Positions 34,884-43,566 of a DNA stretch of 64,000 nt are shown in pieces. The stretch covers positions 62,001 to 126,000 of the forward strand of contig NZ_JAFA01000002.1 of the NCBI RefSeq assembly GCF_000519185.1, in the 5' to 3' direction. The notes under the pieces are model-generated. The model saw only the letters and a program-made list of their open reading frames with translations, ran no database searches and was not told where the DNA came from. Position 1 is the first letter of the stretch. Every line of letters begins with the position of its first letter. Both the position numbers and the translations under genes were made by a program. The stretch comes from Paraburkholderia nodosa DSM 21604 (GTDB taxonomy: Bacteria > Pseudomonadota > Gammaproteobacteria > Burkholderiales > Burkholderiaceae).

Positions 34884-34985
34884 ATGCGTCGACTGTTAGC
34901 CAATCGCCTCGTGGTTGCGACGGGCATCATTGTGGTTGGGCTGTCGCTGCTGTTTGCGTATCTGCGGGTGACCTCTGTGCACTAG
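34884..34985 (+). CDS. 33-residue membrane peptide
   Basis: Very short frame with a strong ribosome site (AGGAG eight bases before ATG 34884), ten bases after the flavocytochrome stop. MRRLLANRLVV is followed by one hydrophobic helix (about 8-28) and a polar end VTSVH. Basic N-terminus and single helix resemble small accessory subunits of respiratory complexes. Unknown function. Confidence 0.6.
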   Translation: MRRLLANRLVVATGIIVVGLSLLFAYLRVTSVH

Positions 34986-34999
34986 CATGACCGAACGCC

Positions 35000-35677
35000 T
35001 CATCGACGCGCACGCAGCCATTTTTCCCGCTCGCCCAGGCGCCGCTTCCAGTCGGGCGCAAGGCCCGGAATGGCAATCAGCTCGACCAACGCATCGATCG
35101 ACGGACGATGCGACAACTGCACCTTCCAGAACTCGTCGATGGAGAAACGTTCCGTTTGCCGGTCGACGAGCGTGATGGCGTCGCCCGGCGCGATCATGCC
35201 CGGGCGTATGACACGGTAATACCATCCGGTGATTCGCCCCTCGGCAATCTGCATCGACATGCGCTCGACGCCAAAGCGATGATTGATCTTCCAGCACGGG
35301 CTGCGCGGTTGCGAGACTTGCAGCATGGCGCTGCCGACCTGGTAGATATCGCCAATGTGCACATCGCGCTCGGACAGCCCCCAAGCCGAGATGTTTTCGC
35401 CGAGACTGCCGGGCACCAGGGCCTCCACGCACGCCGCGAACGCCTGCGCGATGCGTGCGTAATTCTCCGCCGCGTAGTGATGAACGGCCTTTTCCGGGCC
35501 GCCGTGCACGCGCGGATCGCCATGCTCGTCGCCGACAATCCCCTGCGCCTCCACGCGCACCGGCCCGGCCATGCGCCGCTTGAAAATGCCGCTGCGCTGC
35601 CCTTCGTGGTCCAGATAGCCCATCCCCCCGGCGAACAGGCACTCAACGTTCGTAGTCGTCGTCGTCGCCACACGCAT
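35000..35677 (-). CDS. MOSC-domain protein (YiiM-like)
   Basis: 225-residue MOSC protein: VEAQGIVGDEHGD, HGGPEKAVHHYAAENY and the LGENISAWGL beta-strand pattern, with the conserved Cys in RSPCWKINHR. MOSC proteins of this group transfer reducing equivalents via a molybdenum cofactor-type site in the reduction of N-hydroxylated or other compounds. The ATG at 35677 abuts GGGAGG; a GTG at 35671 has better spacing and may be the true start (two residues shorter). Confidence 0.85.
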   Translation of the reverse strand: MRVATTTTTNVECLFAGGMGYLDHEGQRSGIFKRRMAGPVRVEAQGIVGDEHGDPRVHGGPEKAVHHYAAENYARIAQAFAACVEALVPGSLGENISAWGLSERDVHIGDIYQVGSAMLQVSQPRSPCWKINHRFGVERMSMQIAEGRITGWYYRVIRPGMIAPGDAITLVDRQTERFSIDEFWKVQLSHRPSIDALVELIAIPGLAPDWKRRLGEREKWLRARR

Positions 35678-35736
35678 CCTCCCGTTCGCGTTTACGACAC
35701 TGTGCTCGCACCGCTCGATCCAGTAAAGTGATGGTA

Positions 35737-35755
35737 AATGATGAAATCCATCATT
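35737..35755. promoter_or_regulatory. Inverted repeat, candidate LysR-type binding site
   Basis: AATGATG-aaatc-CATCATT, a 7-base perfect inverted repeat in the MOSC/LysR divergent spacer, ending 23 bases before the LysR start. The position fits LysR autoregulation and control of the MOSC gene. Confidence 0.5.
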
Positions 35756-35778
35756 ATTTGTGATTCTTGGAATTCGCC

Positions 35779-36729
35779 ATGGAGATGCGTCAGCTGAAGA
35801 TTTTCTGTGCGGTGGCGGAGCACGGCAGCTTCACAGCGGCGGCCGAGAAAGTGCACACCGTGCAGTCCAACGTCACGATGCGCGTCAAGGAACTCGAAGC
35901 CGAACTCGGTCAGCCACTGTTTATCCGGCAAAAGAGCGGCGTGGTGCTCACTTCGGCCGGGCAAACCTTTCTGGGCTACGCCCAGCGCATCCTCCAGCTC
36001 ACGGAAGAGAGCCGCAACGCGCTGCTCGATACCACAACGCCGGCAGGCACGTTACGGCTCGGCTCGATGGAGACGACCGCGGCAATACGCCTGCCCCAGG
36101 TATTGGCCAAATACCGCGAGAAGTATCCTCAGGTCCACTTGTCGCTACTCACCGGCACGACCGCCGAGCTGATCAAGGCCGTCGAGAGTCATCGCCTCGA
36201 TGGCGCATTCGTCGGCGGTCTTCACCAGAATCCGGTGCTCGCGCAAGACGAGGTCTTCCAGGAGGAGCTCGTCCTCGTGAGCAGTTGCGAGTTCGCCTCG
36301 CTCGACGATCTCATCCATGTCATGCCACAGCAGACGGTGCTGGTCTTCCGCACGGGCTGCTTCTATCGCTCCACGCTCGAACACTGGTTTTATCAGGTCG
36401 GGCTCGTGCCCAACCAGGTGCTCGAACTGGGCACGCTCGACGGCATCCTCTCGTGCGTGGCCGCGGGCATGGGCGTGACGCTGTTGCCAAAGGCTGTTGC
36501 GCAAAACTACGCCGCGCGCCAGGCCCTCGCCCTCCACGCGCTCCCGCGCGAGTTCGCCAACGTCAAGACGGTATTCATCCGCCGCAACGACACACTGGCG
36601 ACACCGGCATTGAGCGCGTTTGTCGCGCTCGCGCGCGACCAGCTCGCGCTTTCCACTGACGACACGAAAGCGAAGCGCATGAGTACGACGAATCGCAAGA
36701 GCACGCGGCGTTCGACGGCGGCCGCCTGA
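35779..36729 (+). CDS. LysR-family transcriptional regulator
   Basis: 316 residues: N-terminal helix-turn-helix with MRQLKIFCAVAEHGSFTAAAEK and QPLFIRQKSGVVLTSAG, then a type-2 periplasmic-binding sensor domain (about 90-295). The C-terminus ends in a basic Thr/Ser/Arg-rich tail, unusual for the family. ATG at 35779 is preferred; a TTG at 35767 and ATG at 35785 are possible. Divergent from the MOSC gene, convergent with the nitronate monooxygenase operon. Confidence 0.88.
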   Translation: MEMRQLKIFCAVAEHGSFTAAAEKVHTVQSNVTMRVKELEAELGQPLFIRQKSGVVLTSAGQTFLGYAQRILQLTEESRNALLDTTTPAGTLRLGSMETTAAIRLPQVLAKYREKYPQVHLSLLTGTTAELIKAVESHRLDGAFVGGLHQNPVLAQDEVFQEELVLVSSCEFASLDDLIHVMPQQTVLVFRTGCFYRSTLEHWFYQVGLVPNQVLELGTLDGILSCVAAGMGVTLLPKAVAQNYAARQALALHALPREFANVKTVFIRRNDTLATPALSAFVALARDQLALSTDDTKAKRMSTTNRKSTRRSTAAA

Positions 36730-36753
36730 GCGCCGCCGAACACCGCATCGGGG

Positions 36754-37791
36754 TCAGTATGCGGCGCGGCACTCGGCCGGCTCCCCCTGCGCCAACGCAC
36801 GGCTTGCGACGTCTACCAGGCCATCGGGCATCGCCCGGGCATGCGCCGCAATCGTCGAGGCCGGCAGGCCCGCCACCAGCTCTGCCATGCGCTCGGCCGC
36901 CGGCACGACGCTGCCGATCTTGCTGACGCCCTGCCCCGCATAGAGCGAGAGCTTCTGCGCCATGCGCGGTTTGTCGATCAAGCGTGCGCCGCCGCCAACG
37001 AAGCGCAGCAGGTTCCACCTGTCGCGATTGGGAATCACACAGTGGGGCGTGCCGTACGGCCAGCCGAACGAATATCCGGTGCGATACTCGATGTCGTCCA
37101 CGCTGGCTTCGACGATCTTTTGCTTGTAGAGCGGATGCGCATTCGATTCGTCGGTCGCAACGAACGCGGTGCCCACGAGCACCCCCGAGGCGCCGAGCAG
37201 CATCGCGGCCCGGACGTCGTCGCGCGTCGTCATGCCCCCGGCCGCCAGCACGGGACGCCCCTGCGCGACCTCGCAGATCGCGGGCAACAGCGACATCACG
37301 CCGATCGTCCCCCGGTTGAGGTGGCCGCCGCTTTCGCTGCCCTGCGCGACGACGATATCCGCGCCGTTCCGGATCGCGTGCCGGGCGAGCGCAACCGAGC
37401 CCACCTGGACCATGACGATCATGCCGGCATCCTTGGCGCGCGGGATCATGTCCGCCGCATAGTCTTCGGCGTAGAACAACGACAGCATGCGCGGCCGCTC
37501 CTGCAACACGACCCGAAACTGGGCTTCGAACAAGGTCGGGCCGCCGAACTTCGGCACGAGATTCACGCCGAAGGGCTTGTCCGTCAGCTCCCGCGTTTCC
37601 TGTATCCACCTGCTCAGCGCGAGCGGCGGCAAACGCAGGCCGCCAAGCGTCCCCATGCCACCGGCATTCGCCACCGCGGCAACCAGCTTCGGGCCGGAAA
37701 TCGCCGCCATGCCGCCGAGAAAGACGGGATACCGGACGCCGCACAGCTGCGTGACCGCGTTGCCGCCAAAGGCCGATTTGAATTCGCTCAT
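36754..37791 (-). CDS. Nitronate monooxygenase-like flavoprotein
   Basis: 345-residue FMN TIM-barrel of the 2-nitropropane dioxygenase/nitronate monooxygenase family: VFLGGMAAISGP and ANAGGMGTLGG in the N-terminus, the His of AQGSESGGH near residue 158, and LVGTAFVATDES. Such enzymes oxidise alkyl nitronates (for example propionate-3-nitronate); FabK-like enoyl reductases have the same fold, so the substrate is not certain. It starts 3 bases after the cytochrome b561 stop, closing a four-gene operon with a DUF485 protein and a monocarboxylate symporter. Confidence 0.82.
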   Translation of the reverse strand: MSEFKSAFGGNAVTQLCGVRYPVFLGGMAAISGPKLVAAVANAGGMGTLGGLRLPPLALSRWIQETRELTDKPFGVNLVPKFGGPTLFEAQFRVVLQERPRMLSLFYAEDYAADMIPRAKDAGMIVMVQVGSVALARHAIRNGADIVVAQGSESGGHLNRGTIGVMSLLPAICEVAQGRPVLAAGGMTTRDDVRAAMLLGASGVLVGTAFVATDESNAHPLYKQKIVEASVDDIEYRTGYSFGWPYGTPHCVIPNRDRWNLLRFVGGGARLIDKPRMAQKLSLYAGQGVSKIGSVVPAAERMAELVAGLPASTIAAHARAMPDGLVDVASRALAQGEPAECRAAY

Positions 37792-37794
37792 CGC

Positions 37795-38349
37795 TCAAAG
37801 CTCCACGTGTTTGCCAAGCATCCGCTTGAGGGCGTCATTTCCCAGCGCGAAATGATTCTTCAGTGCTCCGAACAGATGCAACGCGAGGCCCAGCAGAAAA
37901 GCCGTCGCCCCGATATCGAAGAGAATGTCCACGACCCGTTGCACTGCCACGCTGGGCTCGATGAGCGTGGGGATCGTCAATCCCCCCGGCAACTCGACGG
38001 CGACACCGGCTGCCGCCCTGGAGAGCCATATGGCAACCGGCAGCAGCACCATGGCGAGCGCGAGGCCCACCGCCACGGAGCGGCTGACGATCACTTCGAC
38101 GGGGTTCGGCGAGCCCACGGGCAGCGGATGATACGAAGAAAGCCGTGCCCAGAGCCGATAGATCGACACGACGAACAGCACAGTGCCCAGCAGATTCTGC
38201 GTACGCACGAGGCTCAGTCGTTGCGCGTCGTCCGCGCTAAGGATGAGCGCAATGCCGCATCCGACGATCGACAGCAGCAGCGCTGCGACGATCCAGTGCA
38301 GCGCGATCGTGATGGGCGAAAAGCCCAGACCGTTGTCACGCATTTGCAT
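37795..38349 (-). CDS. Cytochrome b561-like membrane protein
   Basis: 184 residues, four hydrophobic helices. Heme-ligand histidines appear as in bacterial CybB: FSPITIALHWIV (near residue 18) and GLALHLFGALKNHF (near 158). It transfers electrons between membrane quinol and a periplasmic acceptor. Its ATG at 38349 follows AGGAG by seven bases. Placed between the symporter and the nitronate monooxygenase. Confidence 0.85.
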   Translation of the reverse strand: MQMRDNGLGFSPITIALHWIVAALLLSIVGCGIALILSADDAQRLSLVRTQNLLGTVLFVVSIYRLWARLSSYHPLPVGSPNPVEVIVSRSVAVGLALAMVLLPVAIWLSRAAAGVAVELPGGLTIPTLIEPSVAVQRVVDILFDIGATAFLLGLALHLFGALKNHFALGNDALKRMLGKHVEL

Positions 38350-38372
38350 GATTGTCTCCTTGTTGGCGTTCT

Positions 38373-40043
38373 CTAGTGGCTGACCGCTCCGGACGCGCCG
38401 AACCCGGTCTGCGCGCGAATGGCCTGCTCGCCGAAGTCGTCGCGCTCGCGCTGCGCCTGCTCGCTGCGGTCTGTGACGGAACCCAGCCAGGCGAACAGGA
38501 ACGCGATGGTCATCGACACGATGGCCGGATAATCGTAGGGAAAGATCGCTTTCGCGTGGCCCAGCACCGTGACCCAGATGGCGGGCGACAGAATGACGAG
38601 CGTGATGGCGCTCACGAGGCCCGCGATGCCGCCGGCAAGCGCGCCGCGCGTCGTCAGCCCCTTCCAGTACATCGAAAGCGCGAGAACCGGAAAATTCACC
38701 GAAGCGGCGACGCCGAACGTCAGTGCAACGAGGAAGGCGATATTCTGATCCTTGAACACGATGCCCAGCAGCACCGCCACCGCGCCAATGCCAACCGACG
38801 CGATTCTGGACACCCGCCGCTCGCTCGCGGGATCGGCCCGGTTCTTCTTGAGCACCATCACATAGAGGTCGTGCGAGATGGCTGACGTACCCGCCATCGT
38901 GAGACCGGACACGACGGCAAGGATGGTCGCGAACGCAACGGCCGACAGGAAACCCAGCAGCAAATTGCCGCCGAGCGCCTGGGCGAGATGCATGACCGGC
39001 ATATTGCTGCCGCCGATCAGCTTGCCTCCGGTCAGGCCACCTACATAGAACGACGGGTTGCTGCCAACAATCGCGATCGCCGCCACGCCGAGCACCATGA
39101 TGACCAGATAAAAGAAGCCGATGAAGCCCGTGGCAACGAACACCGACTTGCGCGCTTCTTTCGCATCCGGCACGGTGAAAAAGCGCATGAGGATGTGGGG
39201 CAACCCTGCGGTGCCGAACACCAGTCCGATCGCGAGTGAAATCAGCGCAACGGGATCGGACACCAGCTTGCTCGGCAGCAGGATGTGCATGCCGCTCCTG
39301 TGTGCGGCGACCGCCTGCTCGAACAGCGCGTTCAGCGAAAAACCGAACCGGTACAGTGCGAGAACGGCCAGCAGCGTGCCGCCAAACAGCATCAGCGCGG
39401 CCTTGATGATCTGCACCCATGTGGTGGCCACCATGCCGCCGAAGGTCACATAGACCACCATCAGCAGGCCGACCACGACAATCGCGTCGTTATAAGGAAG
39501 ACCGAACAGCAACTGGATCAATTGGCCCGCGCCGACCATCTGGACAACCAGGTAAAAGCAGACAACGGTCAACGAACCGAAGGCGGTCATCGTCCGGATC
39601 CGGTTCTGGTCGAGCCGGTACGATGCGATGTCGGCAATCGTGACGCGGCCCAGATTGCGGATGCGCTCCGCGAACAGGAACAGCAGCAGCGGCCAGGCGA
39701 CGAAAAAGCTGATCGCGTAGATCACACCGTCGTAGCCGTGGAAAAAGATCATGCTGGTCACGCCCAGCAACGCCGCCGCCGACATATAGTCGCCGGCCAG
39801 CGCCATGCCGTTCTGGAATCCGGTGATGCCTCCCCCGGCGGTGTAGAAGTCGTCCATGGAACGGGTGCGCGACGCCGCCCAGTACGTGATGCCCAGCGTC
39901 GCCACGGCGAAGACCAGGAACATCGCGATCGCCGTGAGATTGAGGGGACGTTGTTCAACGTCGTGCAGGACCTCCGCGGCCGCCGCGCGAGTCGCAACGC
40001 CCAGCAGCAGCGGGAAGACGAGAGCAAGACCGGCGCGCTTCAT
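38373..40043 (-). CDS. actP: Cation/monocarboxylate symporter (ActP-like, SSS family)
   Basis: 556-residue sodium:solute symporter, 13-14 hydrophobic segments, with an N-terminal cleavable hydrophobic stretch, [34 protein letters not shown] and [23 protein letters not shown] (spread over the chain), all characteristic of acetate permease ActP. ActP-type carriers take up acetate, propionate or glycolate. Translationally coupled to the DUF485 gene (ATGA overlap), the standard actP partner. The actual substrate in this operon may differ. Confidence 0.9.
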   Translation of the reverse strand: MKRAGLALVFPLLLGVATRAAAAEVLHDVEQRPLNLTAIAMFLVFAVATLGITYWAASRTRSMDDFYTAGGGITGFQNGMALAGDYMSAAALLGVTSMIFFHGYDGVIYAISFFVAWPLLLFLFAERIRNLGRVTIADIASYRLDQNRIRTMTAFGSLTVVCFYLVVQMVGAGQLIQLLFGLPYNDAIVVVGLLMVVYVTFGGMVATTWVQIIKAALMLFGGTLLAVLALYRFGFSLNALFEQAVAAHRSGMHILLPSKLVSDPVALISLAIGLVFGTAGLPHILMRFFTVPDAKEARKSVFVATGFIGFFYLVIMVLGVAAIAIVGSNPSFYVGGLTGGKLIGGSNMPVMHLAQALGGNLLLGFLSAVAFATILAVVSGLTMAGTSAISHDLYVMVLKKNRADPASERRVSRIASVGIGAVAVLLGIVFKDQNIAFLVALTFGVAASVNFPVLALSMYWKGLTTRGALAGGIAGLVSAITLVILSPAIWVTVLGHAKAIFPYDYPAIVSMTIAFLFAWLGSVTDRSEQAQRERDDFGEQAIRAQTGFGASGAVSH

Positions 40044-40351
40044 GGTTTCGCTCCCGCCAGGATCTGGGCGGTCAGCGCGTCGAATTCGCCATTGGCGCGG
40101 CGAACGTACAAGCCCGTGAGGCACCAGCTGCCGACGATCAGCGCGACGCCGATCGGCCAGCCGATATTGACGATACTGTCTGCGGAAAGCCGGATGGCCA
40201 GCAAAGCGGGGGCGAATCCGACCAGCACGATGAAGCCGCAATAGGGAATCAGCGTGATGGCCGTCAGCCAGGCAATGTATCTGCGCCGGCGTTTGACCAG
40301 CGTGGCGAACAGGGGATTGCTACGAATCCCGTGCAGGGTCGTGGAGTTCAT
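40040..40351 (-). CDS. DUF485 membrane protein (YjcH-like), symporter partner
   Basis: 103 residues with two hydrophobic helices and the [19 protein letters not shown] start typical of DUF485/YjcH, which is normally encoded immediately before actP. ATG at 40351 has GGAGA eight bases upstream; a start at 40369 lacks one. First gene of the four-gene operon. Confidence 0.88.
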   Translation of the reverse strand: MNSTTLHGIRSNPLFATLVKRRRRYIAWLTAITLIPYCGFIVLVGFAPALLAIRLSADSIVNIGWPIGVALIVGSWCLTGLYVRRANGEFDALTAQILAGAKP

Positions 40352-40535
40352 CCGATTGTCTCCGTCCATGGAAGGTATCCGGCTTGCCCTCTCCCGTGAT
40401 ATCGCCGTCGATCCACCGGGGGCTGCCGCTTCTCGTGAACTTCACAATAGGTCGAACCAACAATCTCCTCAAATGATGTTTCGTGATGGCTGCAATCTGT
40501 TTGAGTGAAGCGTGGCGCTTCCCGTCACGATCCAA

Positions 40536-40700
40536 TCAGATACGCTTGCCGGATTCGGCTTGCCTGTGCGCCTCGAGCAGCGCGGCGAACCGTTCCAGCG
40601 CGGCCACGCTGCTGTGAACGGACTGGTATTCCTGTTGGCCGATACGTGCGTCGAGCACAACCGTCATGCCGGATTGACGGGCGAGATTGAGGATATCCAT
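40536..40700 (-). CDS. 54-residue hypothetical protein
   Basis: MDILNLARQSGMTVV start, helix-rich C-terminus (VAALERFAALLEAHRQAE), ending GKRI. The ATG at 40700 has AAGGAG seven bases upstream, a strong site. No signal peptide or membrane segment and no family I recognise; likely a small soluble protein. Confidence 0.55.
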   Translation of the reverse strand: MDILNLARQSGMTVVLDARIGQQEYQSVHSSVAALERFAALLEAHRQAESGKRI

Positions 40701-40888
40701 CTCACACTCCTTGCCTGAAAACTGGGTGAATCGCGTCGCGTGAACGCAGCGCTTCCTGATAGTCAGATTACGCGCGGCACCACAAAGATCAACGCGGCGC
40801 GGACGAAATCACCGTTATGAAACGCCGAACAATCACACGTCTCACGATGATTCGCCGGCGCCCCCATGTTTTCGGCGGCACCGGATGC

Positions 40889-41092
40889 TCAGAAGCCTTG
40901 TGCGGTTCCCGTAGAATGCGCGACCAGCAGCACGACACCCAGTATGCAAGCCCCAATCATCGCGGCCAGCACAACCGCCACGAACGGCAGCCACTTGAAG
41001 TTCACGCTGGCGAGATCCGCTTCGTGCGACGCGCTCTTGCGCACGCCGAAGAAGCTCCACAGAACCATGCGCATCATTCGAACGAGTTCCAT
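40889..41092 (-). CDS. DUF2970 membrane protein
   Basis: 67-residue protein with the DUF2970 pattern FFGVRKSASHEADL and one C-terminal membrane helix (about 38-60). ATG at 41092 has GGAG six bases upstream; an ATG three bases earlier is possible. A small family common in Betaproteobacteria, function unknown. Confidence 0.8.
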   Translation of the reverse strand: MELVRMMRMVLWSFFGVRKSASHEADLASVNFKWLPFVAVVLAAMIGACILGVVLLVAHSTGTAQGF

Positions 41093-41516
41093 CATTGACT
41101 CCGGTTACGTCGATCAGGTCGATCGGATAGCCTGATCTTCAACCTTGCGCACTCACAAAAAAAGCAGCAGTTACGAACGATTCGAGCGATGCAGCCGATG
41201 CACGCGCTGGCTGCCTGTGCGCAACGAACAAACAGAAAAAGAAACGCCCCGGTACTCGCGCACCGGGGCGAAAGGCTTGCCACGCTACAGGCAAAAAGAG
41301 CCGCAAGCTCTGCGGGTTTAGGTGATGATCCAGGCACTCGCGCAGTAATCCCGGCGCATCCCGGGAGAACAGACCCGGACTGCGATACGCACTGCCCGCA
41401 ATGATCCGCCCCCGGCGCAAGCACGTATAGAAGCAGTCGACGCATAATTGACCGTAGCAGACCGGATTTCCCGTCCGGTGCGCCATGAGAAAATCGATCG
41501 AAGCACGAGTCCACCC
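41093..41516. other. 424-base intergenic region with an orphan terminator
   Basis: Divergent spacer between the DUF2970 and MocR genes. It carries a strong leftward terminator (41231-41270) that belongs to neither flanking gene. Frames on the leftward strand either run through the terminator or lack a ribosome site, so a small RNA is the more likely product. No protein is called here. Confidence 0.4.
41231..41270 (-). terminator. Strong rho-independent terminator on the minus strand
   Basis: Stem CGCCCCGGT/ACCGGGGCG (41245-41253 and 41262-41270), loop of eight bases, followed leftward by TTTCTTTTTCTGTT. A transcript ending here would start between here and about 41500. Confidence 0.75.
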
Positions 41517-42959
41517 ATGACCTCTCTGGAAGACCCCGGACGCATGACACGCTATGAACGCCTCGCACAGAGCATGGCCGCCGAGATTCGCTCCGGCAAC
41601 CTGAAGCCGGGCTCACGCATGCCGTCGCTGCGGCAAATCATTGCGCAGCACGGCGTGAGTCAGTCCACGGCGGCGCGTGCTTACTACGTGCTCGAACAGT
41701 GGGGCCTCGTGCGCGCCGAAGAACGTTCGGGCTACTACGTCGCGCCGCCCTCGAAGCCCAGCAAGACGGAATCGCGCGCAACGACGGGCGAATCCGCCAC
41801 CGTCGATATCAGCGAGCTGGTGTTCTCCGTGCTCGATGCCGCCAAGCGCCCCGGCATCGTGCCGCTCGGCTCCGCCTTCCCTTCCCCGCTGCTGTTTCCG
41901 CTGTCGCGCCTGGCGAAATCGCTCGGCCAGGCGGCGCGCAGCGTGAGCCCGTGGAGCACGGTGGTCGATCTGCCGCCCGGCAACGAGAACCTGCGGCGGC
42001 AAATTGCGCTGCGCTACATGCGGGTCGGCATCTCGCAGCCGGCCGAGGACATCATCATCACCAACGGCGCGCTGGAAGCGCTCAACCTTTGTCTGATGGC
42101 GGTCACGCAGCCCGGCGATATCGTCGCCGTGGAGTCGCCGGGCTTTTATGCCGCGCTTCAGGCGATCGAGCGGCTCGGCCTGCGCGCGGTCGAAATTCCC
42201 GTCGATACCGCCACGGGGCTCGACCTCGACGCGCTGGCGCAAGCGCTGGACAAGCACCCCATCCGCGCCTGCTGGTTCATGACGAATTTCCAGAACCCCA
42301 CGGGCGTCACGCTGTCGGCGGCAAAGAAAGAAGCGCTAGTCGAACTGCTCGCGAAACATGAGGTCCCGCTCATCGAGGACGACGTGTACGGCGAGCTGCA
42401 CTACGCGCCGAACTATCCGCCGCCGGCCATCGCGTTCGACCGGCGTGGCCTCGTCATGCACTGCGGCTCGTTTTCGAAGAATCTGGCGCCGGGTTATCGC
42501 GTGGGATGGGCGAGCGCTGGGCGCTTCGCAGAACGCGTGCAGCGCCTGAAGCTCATGACGACGATCTCGGCGAGCATTCCCGCCCAGGCCGGCATTGCCG
42601 ACTACCTGGAGCATGGCGGCTACGAGCGTCATTTGAAGAAGATCCGGCTAGCCATGCAGACGCAGCGCGATGCGATGATCGAGGCGATCCGCCGATGGCT
42701 GCCTGAAGGCACGCAGTACACGCGGCCCGAGGGCGGCTATTTTCTGTGGCTCACGTTCCGCGAGCGCATCGACGCCATGGCGCTCCATCGTCTCGCGATC
42801 GAACGCGGGATCAGTGTCGCGCCCGGCCCGCTCTTTTCCGCGTCACGTGCATTCGAAAACTGCATACGGCTCAACTACGGACATCCCTGGTCGGCGCGCA
42901 TCGACGAGGCGATCCGCACACTGGGCGAACTGCTCGTTCATCCCGATGTGTGTGCCTGA
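41517..42959 (+). CDS. MocR-type regulator (GntR helix-turn-helix fused to aminotransferase domain)
   Basis: 480 residues. The N-terminal GntR winged helix (about 12-80: YERLAQSMAAEIRSG, MPSLRQIIAQHGVSQSTA) is linked to a fold-type I aminotransferase domain (about 120-475). The PLP site is present: FQNPTG, IEDDVYGELHY and the Schiff-base Lys in CGSFSKNLAPGYRVGW. MocR proteins use PLP or an adduct as effector. ATG at 41517 lacks a strong site; 41544 is an alternative. No obvious target lies next to it. Confidence 0.92.
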   Translation: MTSLEDPGRMTRYERLAQSMAAEIRSGNLKPGSRMPSLRQIIAQHGVSQSTAARAYYVLEQWGLVRAEERSGYYVAPPSKPSKTESRATTGESATVDISELVFSVLDAAKRPGIVPLGSAFPSPLLFPLSRLAKSLGQAARSVSPWSTVVDLPPGNENLRRQIALRYMRVGISQPAEDIIITNGALEALNLCLMAVTQPGDIVAVESPGFYAALQAIERLGLRAVEIPVDTATGLDLDALAQALDKHPIRACWFMTNFQNPTGVTLSAAKKEALVELLAKHEVPLIEDDVYGELHYAPNYPPPAIAFDRRGLVMHCGSFSKNLAPGYRVGWASAGRFAERVQRLKLMTTISASIPAQAGIADYLEHGGYERHLKKIRLAMQTQRDAMIEAIRRWLPEGTQYTRPEGGYFLWLTFRERIDAMALHRLAIERGISVAPGPLFSASRAFENCIRLNYGHPWSARIDEAIRTLGELLVHPDVCA

Positions 42960-43000
42960 TCGCGATCGATCGATGCGCGCGGCGCCAGCCCATAGCGACC

Positions 43001-43228
43001 TTAACTGCCAAAGAACAGGTTGCAGAAACTCGCCGGCCCCACACAGGTATTGGCGTCCCGTGCCGGCGTCGTAGCCGGACGCCGCGGCGCCTGATACGTA
43101 TTCGCCCGGGACGTATCGGCCTGGGCCGTTTGTTGAGCCTCCGTATGCGCGGGAGCGAGGGATTCGGCGTGGACAGCGACGCTGGCCGACAGCGAGCAAG
43201 CAAAAAGGACAGCAGTAAGCAATTTCAT
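43001..43228 (-). CDS. Small exported hypothetical protein
   Basis: 75 residues: signal peptide MKLLTAVLFACSLSASVAVHA (cleaved about residue 20), followed by a Gln/Thr/Pro-rich mature chain and a C-terminal part with two Cys that may form a disulfide (CVGPASFC). ATG at 43228. Function unknown. Confidence 0.6.
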   Translation of the reverse strand: MKLLTAVLFACSLSASVAVHAESLAPAHTEAQQTAQADTSRANTYQAPRRPATTPARDANTCVGPASFCNLFFGS

Positions 43229-43303
43229 TTCAATCTCTCTAGCAAGGTGAGGGAGGCGACGCCTCCGGGGAAACAGCCTGGCCAGATTAATCACTTTCAC
43301 CAA

Positions 43304-43516
43304 TCAAGAGAATCCCGCAACCTCGGGAATGATCCTTCCATTCCATGGGAATATCGGGAAGCCGGCCTGCGCTGTGCGCGCGCACGCTCTCAGCAGGCAA
43401 ACACGGCTCAAATCCACCGTGCGGCGGTAGACGTTCCTGTTGAGCCAGGGAACGAAGGTGTATTCGTCATAAGCAGTACTGCCAACGAATATCCAGTTGT
43501 GCAATACGTAAGACAT
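43304..43516 (-). CDS. Possible small hypothetical protein downstream of LysR
   Basis: 70 residues, MSYVLHNWIFVGS start with AGAGG six bases before ATG 43516, about 50 bases after the LysR stop. Rich in aromatic residues and Arg, no recognised family. GC content is lower than nearby genes. Could be spurious. Confidence 0.3.
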   Translation of the reverse strand: MSYVLHNWIFVGSTAYDEYTFVPWLNRNVYRRTVDLSRVCLLRACARTAQAGFPIFPWNGRIIPEVAGFS

Positions 43517-43566
43517 CGCGACCTCTTCGGCGCTGAACGCACTCGCTTGACTCTCGCGGGAAGCCG

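Noticed and set aside
36730..36767. GCGCCGC/GCGGCGC inverted repeat as terminator
   Set aside because: Large loop of 24 bases and overlap with the coding end of the nitronate monooxygenase; no T-run.
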